Part shown: piece after piece, positions 19,218-29,168 of the stretch | How the letters are laid out: the number at the start of each line of letters is the position of its first letter | How positions within the stretch are numbered: position 1 is the stretch's first letter | NCBI RefSeq assembly: GCF_030676415.1 | Contig: NZ_JAUUTW010000007.1 | Span: forward strand, 1-64,000 | Direction: 5' to 3' | Length of the DNA: 64,000 nucleotides | From: Peribacillus frigoritolerans | GTDB lineage: Bacteria > Bacillota > Bacilli > Bacillales > DSM-1321 | The notes under the pieces: model-generated | Told to the model about the DNA's origin: nothing | The model's input: the letters and a program-made list of their open reading frames with translations, nothing else | Databases searched by the model: none | Program-made: the position numbers and the translations under genes

Positions 19218-19637
19218 ATCCTTAGTCCTTTTTTAAGATTGGAATCTACCATCATCAGGAAAAATAATATTCTTTCATTTAAGAGGGAGTTACTTGATTG
19301 AAATTAATCTAACTATTGCAGAGGATATTTTTTCAACGAGACGTACCTACGGGGGACTTTTCAAAACTAAGAAATAATCGTCATATGTAATCTCCTTTTG
19401 TAAAGTTATTTGACATGGTTCTCGACCACGCTTCAACATTATACAGTAAAACGTAAAGCTGTACATTGTTAGAAACGTAAACATTTCTTTACAGATTTTT
19501 TCATTTTTTTTACATTCACATTACAATCCGGGACCATGTTTCCAGTCTGGTTAATTTGAATCCGGAGATTTAGACTACGAATCAGGAAGTTTGAACTTTG
19601 GACTAATTCCCCATATCGGAAACCTTGATTAATGACC
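19218..19637. other. non-coding stretch upstream of the SulP gene
   Basis: About 420 AT-rich bases with only short chance frames and no conserved motif that I recognise. It should contain the SulP promoter. Confidence 0.4.
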
Positions 19638-19682
19638 AATAGAAAAAGCATGTTTTGAGAAAGATTACTCAAAACATGCTCT
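19638..19682 (-). terminator. second terminator downstream of the beta-glucosidase gene
   Basis: Perfect 13-bp stem AGCATGTTTTGAG/CTCAAAACATGCT followed by TTTTTC on the minus strand. It backs up the one at 19725-19758. Confidence 0.75.
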
Positions 19683-19724
19683 ATAAATAGCTTTTCTAAT
19701 TTCGTATTTCGGCTCAGACCTATA

Positions 19725-19758
19725 CAAAAAACCTCTTGATTGAAATCAAGGGGTTTTC
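19725..19758 (-). terminator. terminator after the beta-glucosidase gene
   Basis: Stem AAAACC-CTTGAT/ATCAAG-GGTTTT with one bulge and T runs on both strands, 8 bases past the stop. Confidence 0.8.
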
Positions 19759-19765
19759 TTTCAGT

Positions 19766-21175
19766 TTACAGCTCTTCTCCTTTCGTCTCGATAATATGCT
19801 TATACCAATGAAACGAGAGTTTCTTTTTTCGGTTTAACTGATCATGATGATCCACGTAAATAAATCCGTATTGTTTCTTATACCCGTTTAACCAACTTAA
19901 TAGATCAATGACAGACCATGCGTAATACCCTTTTAAATGGATGCCTTCTTTGATTGCACGCTTAATCACTTTTAAGTGTTCCTCAATATATTTAATACGG
20001 GGAACATCAACTATTTCACCATCGATAATCGGATCCTCATCACCAAGTCCGTTTTCTGTAACATACATTTTAATATCACCATAACGCTCTTTTAACATAT
20101 GCAGCCCATCTAAAAATCCTTGAGGTGAGATTTCCCAGCCCCATTTTGTATATGTTTTATCTTCCATTTTCACGGTCCGATAAAAGCCATCAAAAGACGG
20201 GTTCCCTGGAGCTAGAGTTGATGTTTCTCTTGAATGCTCCATGTTTGAAACGGCTTCCCGATTTTTTTCCACGCGAATGGGCTGGTAATAATTGAGTCCA
20301 ATAAAATCATTTTTCTCCGCATTTCTTTTTAAAGTATCCAGTTCTTCTTCTGTCCAACTTGGTGTCCAGCCTTTCTCCTTTAATTGCTCGATCACATAAG
20401 ATGGATATTCACCTTTTAAAATTGGGTCATAATACCAAAAAGTTTCATATTCATTGGCATGTCGGGCAGCTAATACATTCTCATGTTTATCATCAATACT
20501 GTAAGCTGGCAGGAAAACATGGGTTATCCCAATTTCTCCGTAATGATTCAGTGCCTTGTATGCCTCTACCGCTTTTGCATGTGCATAAAAAACATAATGT
20601 GTCGCTTGAAAGTATTTATTTTCATCGTTTTGGATCCCAGGCGGGTGCGCTCCTTTTAAATAGCCCAAACCGCAAAACATAACGGTTTCATTAAACGTGA
20701 TCCAATGTTTGATGCGGTCTCCGAATGCGCGAAAACAAATTTCCGCATACTTGACGAATGCTTCAGCTGTTCGCTTATTCGTCCATCCCCCATCTTGTTC
20801 AAGCGTCAAAGGCAAATCCCAATGATACAGCGTAACAAATGGAACAATCCCATATTTTAAGCATTCATTTATAACATTATTATAAAATTCCAATCCTTTT
20901 TCATTGACTTCTCCGTCACCTGTGGGCAAAATACGGGCCCATGAAATGGAAAACCGATATGATTCAAGTCCCATCTCTGCCATTAATTTTATATCTTCTT
21001 TGTAACGATGATAATGGTCTATCGCTACATCTCCGTTTGTACCTTCAAATGTTTTCCCCGGAATCTTTGAAAATACATCCCAATTCGTTATACCTTTACC
21101 ATCTTCTTCCCATGCTCCTTCTATTTGAAAAGAAGCAGAGGCTGCTCCGAATAAAAAATCGTGTGGAAACTTCAT
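19766..21175 (-). CDS. GH1 family 6-phospho-beta-glucosidase
   Basis: A 469-residue glycoside hydrolase family 1 enzyme. The acid/base Glu is in HWITFNETV (about residue 165) and the nucleophile in MYVTENGLGDE (about 375). The phosphate-binding pattern of the 6-phospho enzymes, LLSWLNGYKKQYGF, replaces the FEW motif of plain beta-glucosidases, so the substrate is probably a phosphorylated disaccharide brought in by a PTS. No PTS gene is next to it. It stands alone between two terminators. Plain beta-glucosidase activity remains possible. Confidence 0.85.
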   Translation of the reverse strand: MKFPHDFLFGAASASFQIEGAWEEDGKGITNWDVFSKIPGKTFEGTNGDVAIDHYHRYKEDIKLMAEMGLESYRFSISWARILPTGDGEVNEKGLEFYNNVINECLKYGIVPFVTLYHWDLPLTLEQDGGWTNKRTAEAFVKYAEICFRAFGDRIKHWITFNETVMFCGLGYLKGAHPPGIQNDENKYFQATHYVFYAHAKAVEAYKALNHYGEIGITHVFLPAYSIDDKHENVLAARHANEYETFWYYDPILKGEYPSYVIEQLKEKGWTPSWTEEELDTLKRNAEKNDFIGLNYYQPIRVEKNREAVSNMEHSRETSTLAPGNPSFDGFYRTVKMEDKTYTKWGWEISPQGFLDGLHMLKERYGDIKMYVTENGLGDEDPIIDGEIVDVPRIKYIEEHLKVIKRAIKEGIHLKGYYAWSVIDLLSWLNGYKKQYGFIYVDHHDQLNRKKKLSFHWYKHIIETKGEEL

Positions 21176-21445
21176 TATAAACCCTCCATTTTCATACCCG
21201 CTTATTAAATTGATAATAATACATTTTATTCATTGGTACAAATTTTAAAGTGTTTATATTACTTTAATTCATATTTGACTATTTGCATTAAAAATAGTAT
21301 TTACTATCATCGAATGATTAAATCCAGAATCCAGAATCAATAATATACTAAAATAAAAGAAGTTAATCTTTGTGAATCCATATCACTCTTTTAGCTGAAG
21401 ATAAATAACCTTTCATCTCGTTTTTACTTTCATATGATCACATAC

Positions 21446-21474
21446 AAAACCCGTCCACCTATGGAGGACGGGTT
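21446..21474 (-). terminator. terminator after the old-yellow-enzyme gene
   Basis: Stem AACCCGTCC/GGACGGGTT with a T run on the minus strand, 25 bases past the stop codon. Confidence 0.85.
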
Positions 21475-21498
21475 ACACATATTCAAGATGTCGGCTCA

Positions 21499-22620
21499 TC
21501 ATTCCACAACCGGGAGCCAACCTTTTATCTGAATCAACTTTTCCCAAAGCGGATCTGGAATGACCAGTTCACCCTGGTCTTTTTTTGAGAGGGTAGTCCG
21601 TATTTCCGCTTCTTTTCCAGACCTGATTTTTTCAATCCAATGCGGTTCCATAAGAAGTTCACGGCCAAGGGCGATAAAAGGGACACCCGTTTCCATAGCT
21701 TCTGCAACTTCATCGGGTGTATGCAGTGATCCTACACCGACCACCGGAATACGATTACCTACTTTATCGTAAATTTTAACGATACGCGACTTTGTCCTAT
21801 CACTCTCACGGAATGAGCCATTCCAGAAGTGACCTACCGATATATGTAGATAATCCAGGTTTTGATTCGCTAATCTATCAACGAATTGGATCGTATCATC
21901 TAAAGTGATTCCAGGATTGCTGCCCTCTTCAGGAGAAAGGCGGTAGCCGATGATAAACGGCTTTTTCGCATGCCCTGCAACCGTTTTCTCGACTTCATTC
22001 ACAATGGTAAGCGGGAAAATCAATCGTTTCCCCAGTGTTCCACCCCAGTTATCCGTACGACGGTTCGAGTGTGGCGAGAAGAATTGTTGAAGCAAGTACG
22101 TATTGGCACCATGGATTTCCACACCATCGAATCCTGCTTCGATGGCCCTTCTTGTTGCTTCGCCAAATGCCTTAATAACGTCTTGTATTTCATCTCCACT
22201 CATTTCCCGAGGTACAGGTGCTTCCTCGCTGGAAGCAATGGCACTTGCAGAAACAGGTTGGTTATCAGGCAATAATTCCGGCGGACTTTGCCGGCCTCCA
22301 TGATATATTTGCAGGATTGCTTTTGATCCATTGGACTGAATCGTTTCGGCTAGTTTTCTCAAGGATGGGATAAAGAAATCGTCATCTGCACTAAGTTGGC
22401 CTGGGAATCCCTTGCCTCCAGCAGATACATAGGCACATGCCGTAACCACCGCACCTACACCAGCCGAGCGTTCAGCGTAATAGGCCAGTTCATCATCGGT
22501 TACAACGCCTTGATCATCCGAAGAATAAGTGGTCATAGGAGCCATCATGATACGATTTTTCACTTCTACCCCTGATGGAAATATATATGGTTGAAAAATC
22601 TTTTCATATTTTTGATTCAT
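21499..22620 (-). CDS. NADH:flavin oxidoreductase (old yellow enzyme family)
   Basis: A 373-residue FMN-dependent TIM-barrel oxidoreductase. The FMN pocket MMAPMTT at the N-terminus, QIYHGGRQSPPE, EIHGANTYLLQQFFSPHSN (active-site His and Asn), RRTDNWGG and the C-terminal phosphate-binding VGVGS and FIALGRELL are all present. Members reduce activated C=C bonds or ring substrates; no physiological substrate is implied. GGGGGAGG precedes the ATG. It lies 21 bases after the HesB-like gene, so the two form an operon. Confidence 0.85.
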   Translation of the reverse strand: MNQKYEKIFQPYIFPSGVEVKNRIMMAPMTTYSSDDQGVVTDDELAYYAERSAGVGAVVTACAYVSAGGKGFPGQLSADDDFFIPSLRKLAETIQSNGSKAILQIYHGGRQSPPELLPDNQPVSASAIASSEEAPVPREMSGDEIQDVIKAFGEATRRAIEAGFDGVEIHGANTYLLQQFFSPHSNRRTDNWGGTLGKRLIFPLTIVNEVEKTVAGHAKKPFIIGYRLSPEEGSNPGITLDDTIQFVDRLANQNLDYLHISVGHFWNGSFRESDRTKSRIVKIYDKVGNRIPVVGVGSLHTPDEVAEAMETGVPFIALGRELLMEPHWIEKIRSGKEAEIRTTLSKKDQGELVIPDPLWEKLIQIKGWLPVVE

Positions 22621-22641
22621 GCCAATCCTCCCCCTTTACTC

Positions 22642-22950
22642 TTAGTGGTGATGGTGTCCGTGCGGTTCTTTAGAAGGGTTCGTGATTTCAAAGCCTTCTT
22701 CAGGTACATAAAAATATTTAATCCAGACACCATCCAGAAATTCTTCACGTGAATCAAGCAAAATATCGATATCTTTATCTGTTTTGACGATTTCATCATA
22801 CTCTGCCGGTGTATCTAGTTTCATGTCGTAATGGGCATGATCACCATGCATATGGGTGATATATACACGAATCATTTTCCCTTCGGCTTCTTCCTTGCTC
22901 AGCATTTTTTGTAAGACCTTTGCTGCATTACGATTTATTTTGCAATTCAT
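22642..22950 (-). CDS. HesB/IscA-like protein with His-rich tail and no scaffold cysteines
   Basis: A 102-residue protein with the A-type carrier fold pattern: INRNAAKVLQKML at the start and the closing LDGVWIKYFYVPEEGFEITNP. The three Cys that bind Fe-S clusters in IscA/SufA are missing; the only Cys is near the N-terminus. The end is HGHHHH preceded by an acidic and Lys-rich stretch, and HMHGDHAHYD lies at about 35-44, so another metal might be bound. The second ATG (22950) has the better spacing to GGGGGAATG. Calling it a Fe-S carrier would be unsafe. Confidence 0.65.
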   Translation of the reverse strand: MNCKINRNAAKVLQKMLSKEEAEGKMIRVYITHMHGDHAHYDMKLDTPAEYDEIVKTDKDIDILLDSREEFLDGVWIKYFYVPEEGFEITNPSKEPHGHHHH

Positions 22951-23031
22951 GTCCATTCCCCCAACAATAAAATTATCCCTGTACTAAATTCTACCCAATT
23001 AAGGGTTATCAGTAACATCAATTTTCCCCCT

Positions 23032-24030
23032 TCATGATGGGCCATGTCCTCGGTCAGAAGGAAAGACGATACCGATTTGCTTTCTTGCTTCATCCATGAT
23101 TTCCATAGTCAACAGTGAATTCGAATATGAATTTATATCGGATTCCATTTTCCCCTGCTGTATCAATTCAACAAATTCTTTCGCTTCATAATACATGGTA
23201 GGCATATCCTGTTTAACAGAAATATTTTCTGTGGTTCCATCCCGATACTGAATATCCACCGCTTGCGGTCCTGAAATTTTCTGGATGATCATGCTTCCAA
23301 GTTCACCTTGAATTTCCGATGGCAAATTGGATTCAGTAATCTTGGAAAACATGACGACTGCCTCCATTTCATCATAGGAAAGCAGAATCGTACCCTGCCC
23401 ATCAACTCCTGATTCAAGCATCGTTCCTGATGCCTGCACCTTATTTGGTTTACCGAACAGTACAACAAGTGGATAGAGGACGTAAATACCTAGATCCATT
23501 AAAGAGCCACTGGAGAATTCAGGATTGAATGCATTCAGCACAGTGCCTTGTTTATATGAATCATAGCGTGATGAATATTGACAAAAGCTTCCCGAGAAAC
23601 GTCGTATCTTCCCGATTTTATCCATATTCCCCTTTATACTTTCGAAATTCGGCATGATGGTCGATTTCATGGCTTCCATCAAGAGCACATCATTTTGTTT
23701 TGCAGCCTCAATCATTTCCCTTACTTCAGCCGCATTCGAGGCCATTGGTTTTTCACATAATACATGTTTTTTATTTTGCAAAAATAACACGGCTTGCCTG
23801 CAATGATGAGAGTTAGGGCTTGCTATATACACAGCGTCGATTTCATCGCTTGCGGCCATTGCTTCTAAATTCGTAAAAGTCGTATGTACTTCGTATTTAT
23901 TGGCAAATGCCTTGGCTTTCTCTTCTGTACGTGAGTACACGGCGGTTAATGATAAACCCTCTACATGCTTTGCAGCCTCCAAAAATCGTTCCGTGATCCA
24001 ATTTGTACCTATTACCCCTAATCTTATCAT
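23032..24030 (-). CDS. Gfo/Idh/MocA family oxidoreductase
   Basis: A 332-residue NAD(P)-dependent sugar-type dehydrogenase. A Rossmann nucleotide site opens the protein (RLGVIGTNWITERFLEAA), AVYIASPNSHHCRQAV follows, and the family's catalytic EKPMASNAAEV contains the key Lys (about 95). A GFO/IDH C-terminal domain begins near 130. AGGGGATAGG precedes the ATG. Substrate unknown; no sugar transporter adjoins. It is divergent from the SDR gene at 24236. Confidence 0.85.
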   Translation of the reverse strand: MIRLGVIGTNWITERFLEAAKHVEGLSLTAVYSRTEEKAKAFANKYEVHTTFTNLEAMAASDEIDAVYIASPNSHHCRQAVLFLQNKKHVLCEKPMASNAAEVREMIEAAKQNDVLLMEAMKSTIMPNFESIKGNMDKIGKIRRFSGSFCQYSSRYDSYKQGTVLNAFNPEFSSGSLMDLGIYVLYPLVVLFGKPNKVQASGTMLESGVDGQGTILLSYDEMEAVVMFSKITESNLPSEIQGELGSMIIQKISGPQAVDIQYRDGTTENISVKQDMPTMYYEAKEFVELIQQGKMESDINSYSNSLLTMEIMDEARKQIGIVFPSDRGHGPS

Positions 24031-24235
24031 ATCCTATCCCCTTTCAAGCTAACTTAATTATTTCCTCAATATACAGACATTTCACTGAAAAACAAAGTAT
24101 AATGAACACTCGCAACTGTTTAAATTGGATTTTTTAGGCAATATTCGTTTATAATTTTTCTATATTACCACTGCCATGATGTTTCTACATACTACCTAAA
24201 TGGGAAAGAAAACGAAAAAGGAGCGTGTGAAGTTT

Positions 24236-25021
24236 ATGACAGAATTAATGAAAAACAAAGTTGCCATCATTACCGGTGGAGGATCGGGAATTGGCCGGGG
24301 GGCCGCACTGAAACTAGCTGAAAACGGCGCGAACATCATCTTTTTTGACCGTACAGTCGAAAACGCCGAAAAAGTGAAGGAAGAAGTGGAAAACCTTGGT
24401 CGAGAGGCTTTAATCATTAAAACGGATGTTTCCAAGGCTGAGCAAGTTGAACATGCCTACAAGACGGCCTATGAACATTTTGGGAAAATTGATTTTGTAT
24501 TCGCAAACGCAGGCATTAACGGAGTGATTGCCCCTATAGAAGATATAAAGCCAGAAGATTGGGATCAGACACATACCATCAACCTCAAAGGCACCTTTCT
24601 CACCATCAAATACGCCATTCCTTACATGAAGGAAACGGGTGGCAGCATCGTAATCAACAGCTCCATCAATGGAAACCGATATTTCAAGAATTTTGGTTTT
24701 TCCGCTTATAGTTCATCCAAAGCCGGTCAAGTCGCTTTTGGGAAAATGGCTGCACTCGAATTAGCAAGATATAAAATCAGGGTAAATACCATTTGTCCCG
24801 GCTCCATCGATACGAACATTCACGATAACACATTTCCGGAAGATGAAAACTTAAAAAAAATCAGCATTCCCATTGAATATCCGGAAGGCTCTCAGCCCCT
24901 GGCTAAGAAAGCGGGGACAACCGAACAAGCTGGTGATCTCGTATTGTTTCTAGCATCAGACATGTCTTCCCATGTAACGGGAACGGAAGTTTATATCGAT
25001 GGAGCAGAATCACTATTATGA
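24236..25021 (+). CDS. short-chain dehydrogenase/reductase (SDR)
   Basis: A 261-residue classical SDR. The cofactor motif is TGGGSGIGRG (TGxxxGxG), NAGI follows at about 88, and the catalytic triad is Ser in SSING, Tyr and Lys in YSSSKAGQ. The Asp after the second strand (FFDRT) suggests NAD(H). The ATG at 24236 is chosen because AAAGGAG precedes it; an ATG at 24200 is in frame but lacks a site. The substrate is not indicated. Confidence 0.85.
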   Translation: MTELMKNKVAIITGGGSGIGRGAALKLAENGANIIFFDRTVENAEKVKEEVENLGREALIIKTDVSKAEQVEHAYKTAYEHFGKIDFVFANAGINGVIAPIEDIKPEDWDQTHTINLKGTFLTIKYAIPYMKETGGSIVINSSINGNRYFKNFGFSAYSSSKAGQVAFGKMAALELARYKIRVNTICPGSIDTNIHDNTFPEDENLKKISIPIEYPEGSQPLAKKAGTTEQAGDLVLFLASDMSSHVTGTEVYIDGAESLL

Positions 25022-25039
25022 TTCATGCCTACGCCCTTA

Positions 25040-25082
25040 AAGGAAAAAGCTGAAATCCACATTAGGATTCAGCTTTTCCTTA
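25040..25082 (+). terminator. bidirectional terminator between SDR and MFS genes
   Basis: Stem GGAAAAAGCTGAAATCC/GGATTCAGCTTTTCC with a short loop between convergent genes; it abuts the MFS stop codon. Confidence 0.85.
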
Positions 25083-26315
25083 TTAAGCAACTCGCCTTAA
25101 CCCACGACGGGCAAGGAGTAAATAAGCGCACATGGCGATGACATGACAACTTACCATCACAATTCCCATCGGCAAAGGTGACTCACCTGAACCTAATCCC
25201 ACCAAGGGAGCCATTAGTGATCCTAATATGAAGGGAAGCAGACCAATTAAAGCCGAAGCACTGCCTGCTGTTTTTTTCTGATTTTGCATCGCTAAAGAAA
25301 AACTCGTTGTACCGACAATACCTACGCTGGAGATGGAGAGGAATAAAGCGACCAAGATTCCTGCCAACCCAATTTCGAGAAGGACTGAGGCAAGAAGTAA
25401 TATTCCCCCAAACAAAGCTAGAAATAATCCCATTTGAAGCAGGTTTTCTTCTTTAACCTTCCCTGCCAGCTTCCCGGCAACTTGTGAAGCGATGATGATC
25501 CCAATTCCGTTTATTGCAAAAATCAGGCTGAAGGTCTGTGGGGAAACCCCATAAATGTTCTGGAGAACAAAAGGCGATCCGGAAATATAAGCGAACATAG
25601 CGGCACTTATGAATCCTTGAGAAAAAGCATAGCCCATAAACACACGATCCTTCAATAAGTTCCCAAAAGTCCTGATCGTATCATTCACCCCACCTGCACT
25701 CCTTAGATTAGACGATAAAGTTTCTTTTATCCCAAAAAATGCAGCCGCAACCATAATGATACTTAATACTGAAATGACAATGAAAACTCCCCGCCAAGAA
25801 GTGAACTGCAAAAGTTGACCACCAAAAACCGGAGCCAATATCGGTGCCGCCCCATTCACCAGCATTAACATGGAGAAGAACTTAGTCAAATCCGTTCCGG
25901 AAAAAAGGTCACGAACTATGGCCCTTGAAATGACAATGCCTCCCGCTCCCGCAATACCTTGGATAAAACGTAATAATAAAAGCAATTCAATGGTTGGAGC
26001 AAAAGCGCATAACAGAGATGAAATGCAATAAATGGATAAAGATATGATTAACGGTGTCCGCCTTCCTTTCGCATCACTTAGCGGCCCTAAATAAATTTGG
26101 CCTAAAGCCAATCCTAACAAGCAGGCCGTCAAGCTCAGCTGCGCTAAAGACGTACTGCTATTCAGATCCTCCGCCAGTGTTGGGAGACCCGGTAAATACA
26201 TATCAAGTGACAGTGGTCCAATCGCTGCAAAAGACCCCAGCATAAGAGCCATCAACAGCCTTTTGGATTTAGTCATTTCGTTGCCTGAAGATATCGTTTC
26301 CTTCATTTCAATCAT
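25083..26315 (-). CDS. multidrug efflux MFS transporter, Bcr/CflA family
   Basis: A 410-residue major facilitator with 12 membrane segments. It has LSLDMYLPGLPTLAEDL at the first periplasmic loop, typical of Bcr/CflA proton antiporters, the MFS motif A GPLSDAKGRRTPLI, and AGAGGIVISRAIVRDLF. The likely start is the ATG at 26315; the upstream TTG at 26336 is less likely. The substrate could be a drug or a metabolite. It is convergent with the SDR gene and shares its terminator. Confidence 0.82.
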   Translation of the reverse strand: MIEMKETISSGNEMTKSKRLLMALMLGSFAAIGPLSLDMYLPGLPTLAEDLNSSTSLAQLSLTACLLGLALGQIYLGPLSDAKGRRTPLIISLSIYCISSLLCAFAPTIELLLLLRFIQGIAGAGGIVISRAIVRDLFSGTDLTKFFSMLMLVNGAAPILAPVFGGQLLQFTSWRGVFIVISVLSIIMVAAAFFGIKETLSSNLRSAGGVNDTIRTFGNLLKDRVFMGYAFSQGFISAAMFAYISGSPFVLQNIYGVSPQTFSLIFAINGIGIIIASQVAGKLAGKVKEENLLQMGLFLALFGGILLLASVLLEIGLAGILVALFLSISSVGIVGTTSFSLAMQNQKKTAGSASALIGLLPFILGSLMAPLVGLGSGESPLPMGIVMVSCHVIAMCAYLLLARRGLRRVA

Positions 26316-26554
26316 TATTACCCCTATCCCTTTCAACTAATTGTTTTTCCTAAATAAAACTCGACTTTCTTTATTTTACAAAAGATCCGAACAATTTACG
26401 ATAAGTATGCTTCCCTTGAATTGGATTCTTACCTCCAGCACTACATGCTTCAAAACTCGGAAATCTTCTAAAAAGGACAAATCATATATCAGGAAATATA
26501 TTTGAGGATCTACGAACCAAAGAAAAACTATTAAGGAGCCAAACAATTCCCCAT

Positions 26555-26582
26555 AAAAAATGACCCCATTTTGGAGTCATTT
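26555..26582 (-). terminator. terminator after the dispersed repeat, copy A
   Basis: Stem AATGAC-CC/GG-GTCATT then TTTTTT on the minus strand. It follows the repeat, which itself follows the 2-hydroxyacid dehydrogenase stop. Confidence 0.75.
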
Positions 26583-26587
26583 CACAC

Positions 26588-26853
26588 TTTAGACAAACTC
26601 GAAGAAAAGCGAGTTTGCCTAAAGTTTTTTCTTAGAAACATTAAGGTGATTTCAGAAATCCGCCCCCTTTCTGCCGACCGTCTGCCAAGCCTCCTCGCCG
26701 CAAGCGCCTGCGGGGTCTCAGCTAGCCAGTTACTCGGCAGGAGTGTCGCAAATTTCTTTTATCTAATGAGGTTTTATCCTATATAAAAAATTAATGCATG
26801 AAGGATAACCAAGTCTTCTTTTAAAATCATGGTTCTGGATTAGACCATTCCGA
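26588..26853 (-). repeat. dispersed intergenic repeat, copy A
   Basis: About 265 bases closely related to the reverse complement of 56148-56446. Shared blocks include GACAAACTCGAAGAAAAGCG with its pairing arm, the GTCTGCCAAGCC and GGCAGGAGTGTCGCAAATTT stretches, and ATAACCAAGTCTT followed by TTTTAAAATCATGG. It contains no ORF. It lies between the stop codon of the dehydrogenase gene and a terminator. Confidence 0.8.
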
Positions 26854-26867
26854 GCCCCATTATAGGG

Positions 26868-27845
26868 TCATTTTGATTTATTCAACAATACTAAATTACG
26901 AGGAGTATCACCAGATAATCCCTCCAACAAGTTTTGTACAGCAAGAGTTGCCATTTTCAATCTTGTGGCAATACTAGCACTCCCGATATGCGGTAATGTA
27001 ACCACATTGGGCAATGTTAGCAGCGGGTGATCCACAGGGACGGGCTCTTCTTCGAATACATCCAATCCAGCCGCCCAAATCTCTCGATTTTCCAGCGCCT
27101 GGTACAACGCTTTTTCATCAATAATCCCGCCTCTCGCGGTATTTATGAGCACAGCCGTCCCTTTCATTAAGTCCAGCTGCTCCTTGCCAATCATATAAGC
27201 GGTTTCCGGTGTGAGCGGCAGCATGACACAAACGAAATCCGAGATTTGGAGCAACTTTTCAAGGGGCTGATATTCGATTCCTAATTCTTTTTCCTGTTCA
27301 TATTTACGGCTTCGATTAAAATAAACTAAGTTCATATCAAATCCCTTAGCTCTTTTTGCAAGGGCTTCCCCAATCCTGCCTAACCCGATGATACCCAGCG
27401 TTGCACCGTGGACATCTTGTCCGGTCAGCTGCATCGGCGACCATGTTTCCCATCTTCCACTCCTTAAATAAGCTTCTGCCTCCATCATCCTTCTTGCCGT
27501 TGCAAGCAGTAAGCCAAAGGTTAAATCAGCTGTCGTTTCCGTTAAAACCCCCGGTGTGTTCGTTACCATGATGCCCCGTTTTGTTGCACTTTGAACATCA
27601 ATATTATTATGGCCCACAGCCATATTCGCGATGATTTTCAGATTAGGTGCCTGCTCAATCAGTGACTCATCGATTTTTTCCGTCAATAAGCAAAGCAGCC
27701 CCTCGACTTCTTTCATTTCTTCTTCAAGGACTTCTCTAGGGACCGGTATATCCTCTTGATCCCACATCCTGACATCATAATTCCGACTAAGACCTTCGAT
27801 AATTTGTTCTGGCAATTTCCTTGTGATATAAATTTTTGGCTTCAA
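26868..27845 (-). CDS. D-2-hydroxyacid dehydrogenase (glyoxylate/hydroxypyruvate reductase type)
   Basis: A 325-residue NAD(P)-dependent dehydrogenase. The TTG at 27845 is taken as start because GGAGG lies 8 bases upstream and the residues before it (open to 27884) do not fit the family. The dinucleotide motif LGIIGLGRIGEALAKR (about 150), the catalytic Arg in NTARGGIID, Glu in VFEEEP and His in LPHIGSAS are in place. Members reduce glyoxylate, hydroxypyruvate or 2-ketogluconate. The dispersed repeat begins at its stop codon. Confidence 0.85.
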   Translation of the reverse strand: MKPKIYITRKLPEQIIEGLSRNYDVRMWDQEDIPVPREVLEEEMKEVEGLLCLLTEKIDESLIEQAPNLKIIANMAVGHNNIDVQSATKRGIMVTNTPGVLTETTADLTFGLLLATARRMMEAEAYLRSGRWETWSPMQLTGQDVHGATLGIIGLGRIGEALAKRAKGFDMNLVYFNRSRKYEQEKELGIEYQPLEKLLQISDFVCVMLPLTPETAYMIGKEQLDLMKGTAVLINTARGGIIDEKALYQALENREIWAAGLDVFEEEPVPVDHPLLTLPNVVTLPHIGSASIATRLKMATLAVQNLLEGLSGDTPRNLVLLNKSK

Positions 27846-28173
27846 ACCATAACCTCCTATACCGTTTCGTTCCATGCAACGCATTCTTGCACCATTCGTC
27901 GCCTTCAGTTTTCCTTACACAATAATTAATTAAAAGAATATTGGCTAAATTACTGGCTTGTTTATTCAATTTTAAAATAAACTAGATAAATAGACCATCC
28001 ATTTCCAATCAATCTTACTATTAAATTTCTCGATTGCCTGGAAGCTTCCGCTTGACAGTTTCAGTTCATTCAACTAATCATAGAATAATAACCCTTTAAA
28101 TCTATTCGGTCATTAGTAATTTCGCAATTTTCGAGATGAAGTTTATCTCGATTTAGGAGGATATGGGACGTTC

Positions 28174-29139
28174 ATGAAAACGAATACAACATTTAAAATT
28201 TATCCAATTATAGCTCCAAGCGCTTTATCTTTAAAAAGTATAAACTTTTATTTAGTTAAACAGGATGAATCTTTAACATTAGTCGATGCAGGTATGAATG
28301 ATGACGTCTGCTGGAATGCACTGCTGCAAACATTAAACGAAAATGGATTTGCCTTTGGAGATATAACGGAAATTTTATTAACCCATCACCATGGAGACCA
28401 TGTTGGTTTGGTCAACCGGATTACCGAACTCCATCCGATTCCCGTTTATGCCCATTCTAAATCCATTCCCCGTTTAAAAAGGGACCCTGACTTCTTAAGT
28501 ATGAGAATTGAATTTTATAAGCAGCTTTACCATGAGATGGGCTGTGGTGAACTTGGAGATAAACAAGTGGCTTACCTATTCAACGCGGTCGATAATAATA
28601 AAGATCAGAAATTGAATGGTGACATCATCGCTATCACGGAAAAACAATGGCTGAATTTTGAAGTGATCGAATTTCCAGGGCATGCCCCGGATCAAATTGC
28701 ATTCCTTGACCAAGAAGGAAAACGGCTTCTTGCCGGTGATTTATTGATTGAACATATATCAAGCAATGCCTTGATCGAACCTGATGACAACGGTAATAGG
28801 ATGCTGACTCTTGTAGATCATATCGAATCATTAAAACGATGTTTAGCATTACAAGTGAATCTCCTCTTTCCTGGTCATGGTAACATCATTGAACAACCTG
28901 GTCTTCTGATTGAAAAAAGGCTCAACAGCATAGAGAGAAAATCACAAAAAATCCTGGCCTTGATAGAATCTGGAATTTCTACAGGCAATGAACTGGCAAA
29001 GGAATTTTACAAACAAAAGTATATATCAGAATTCCCGCTCGTCATGTCAGAAATCATCGGCCATTTGGATTATTTAGAATATCAGGGGAAGGTCAAGAAA
29101 CAACTCATCGAAAATGTAGTTCATTATCAAGCTAAATGA
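28174..29139 (+). CDS. MBL-fold metallohydrolase
   Basis: A 321-residue metallo-beta-lactamase-fold protein. The metal motif LLTHHHGDHVG (HxHxDH, residues about 70-76) is complete, LVDAGMND precedes it, and the later ligands are EFPGHAPDQIAF, LLAGDLLI (Asp) and LFPGHGNI (His). The C-terminal part looks like the winged-helix extension of LACTB2-like hydrolases. The substrate could be a thioester or nucleic acid. AGGAGG lies 13 bases before the ATG, slightly far. Confidence 0.82.
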   Translation: MKTNTTFKIYPIIAPSALSLKSINFYLVKQDESLTLVDAGMNDDVCWNALLQTLNENGFAFGDITEILLTHHHGDHVGLVNRITELHPIPVYAHSKSIPRLKRDPDFLSMRIEFYKQLYHEMGCGELGDKQVAYLFNAVDNNKDQKLNGDIIAITEKQWLNFEVIEFPGHAPDQIAFLDQEGKRLLAGDLLIEHISSNALIEPDDNGNRMLTLVDHIESLKRCLALQVNLLFPGHGNIIEQPGLLIEKRLNSIERKSQKILALIESGISTGNELAKEFYKQKYISEFPLVMSEIIGHLDYLEYQGKVKKQLIENVVHYQAK

Positions 29140-29168
29140 CATCAAAAAAGGCTGAAATTGATATTGTC

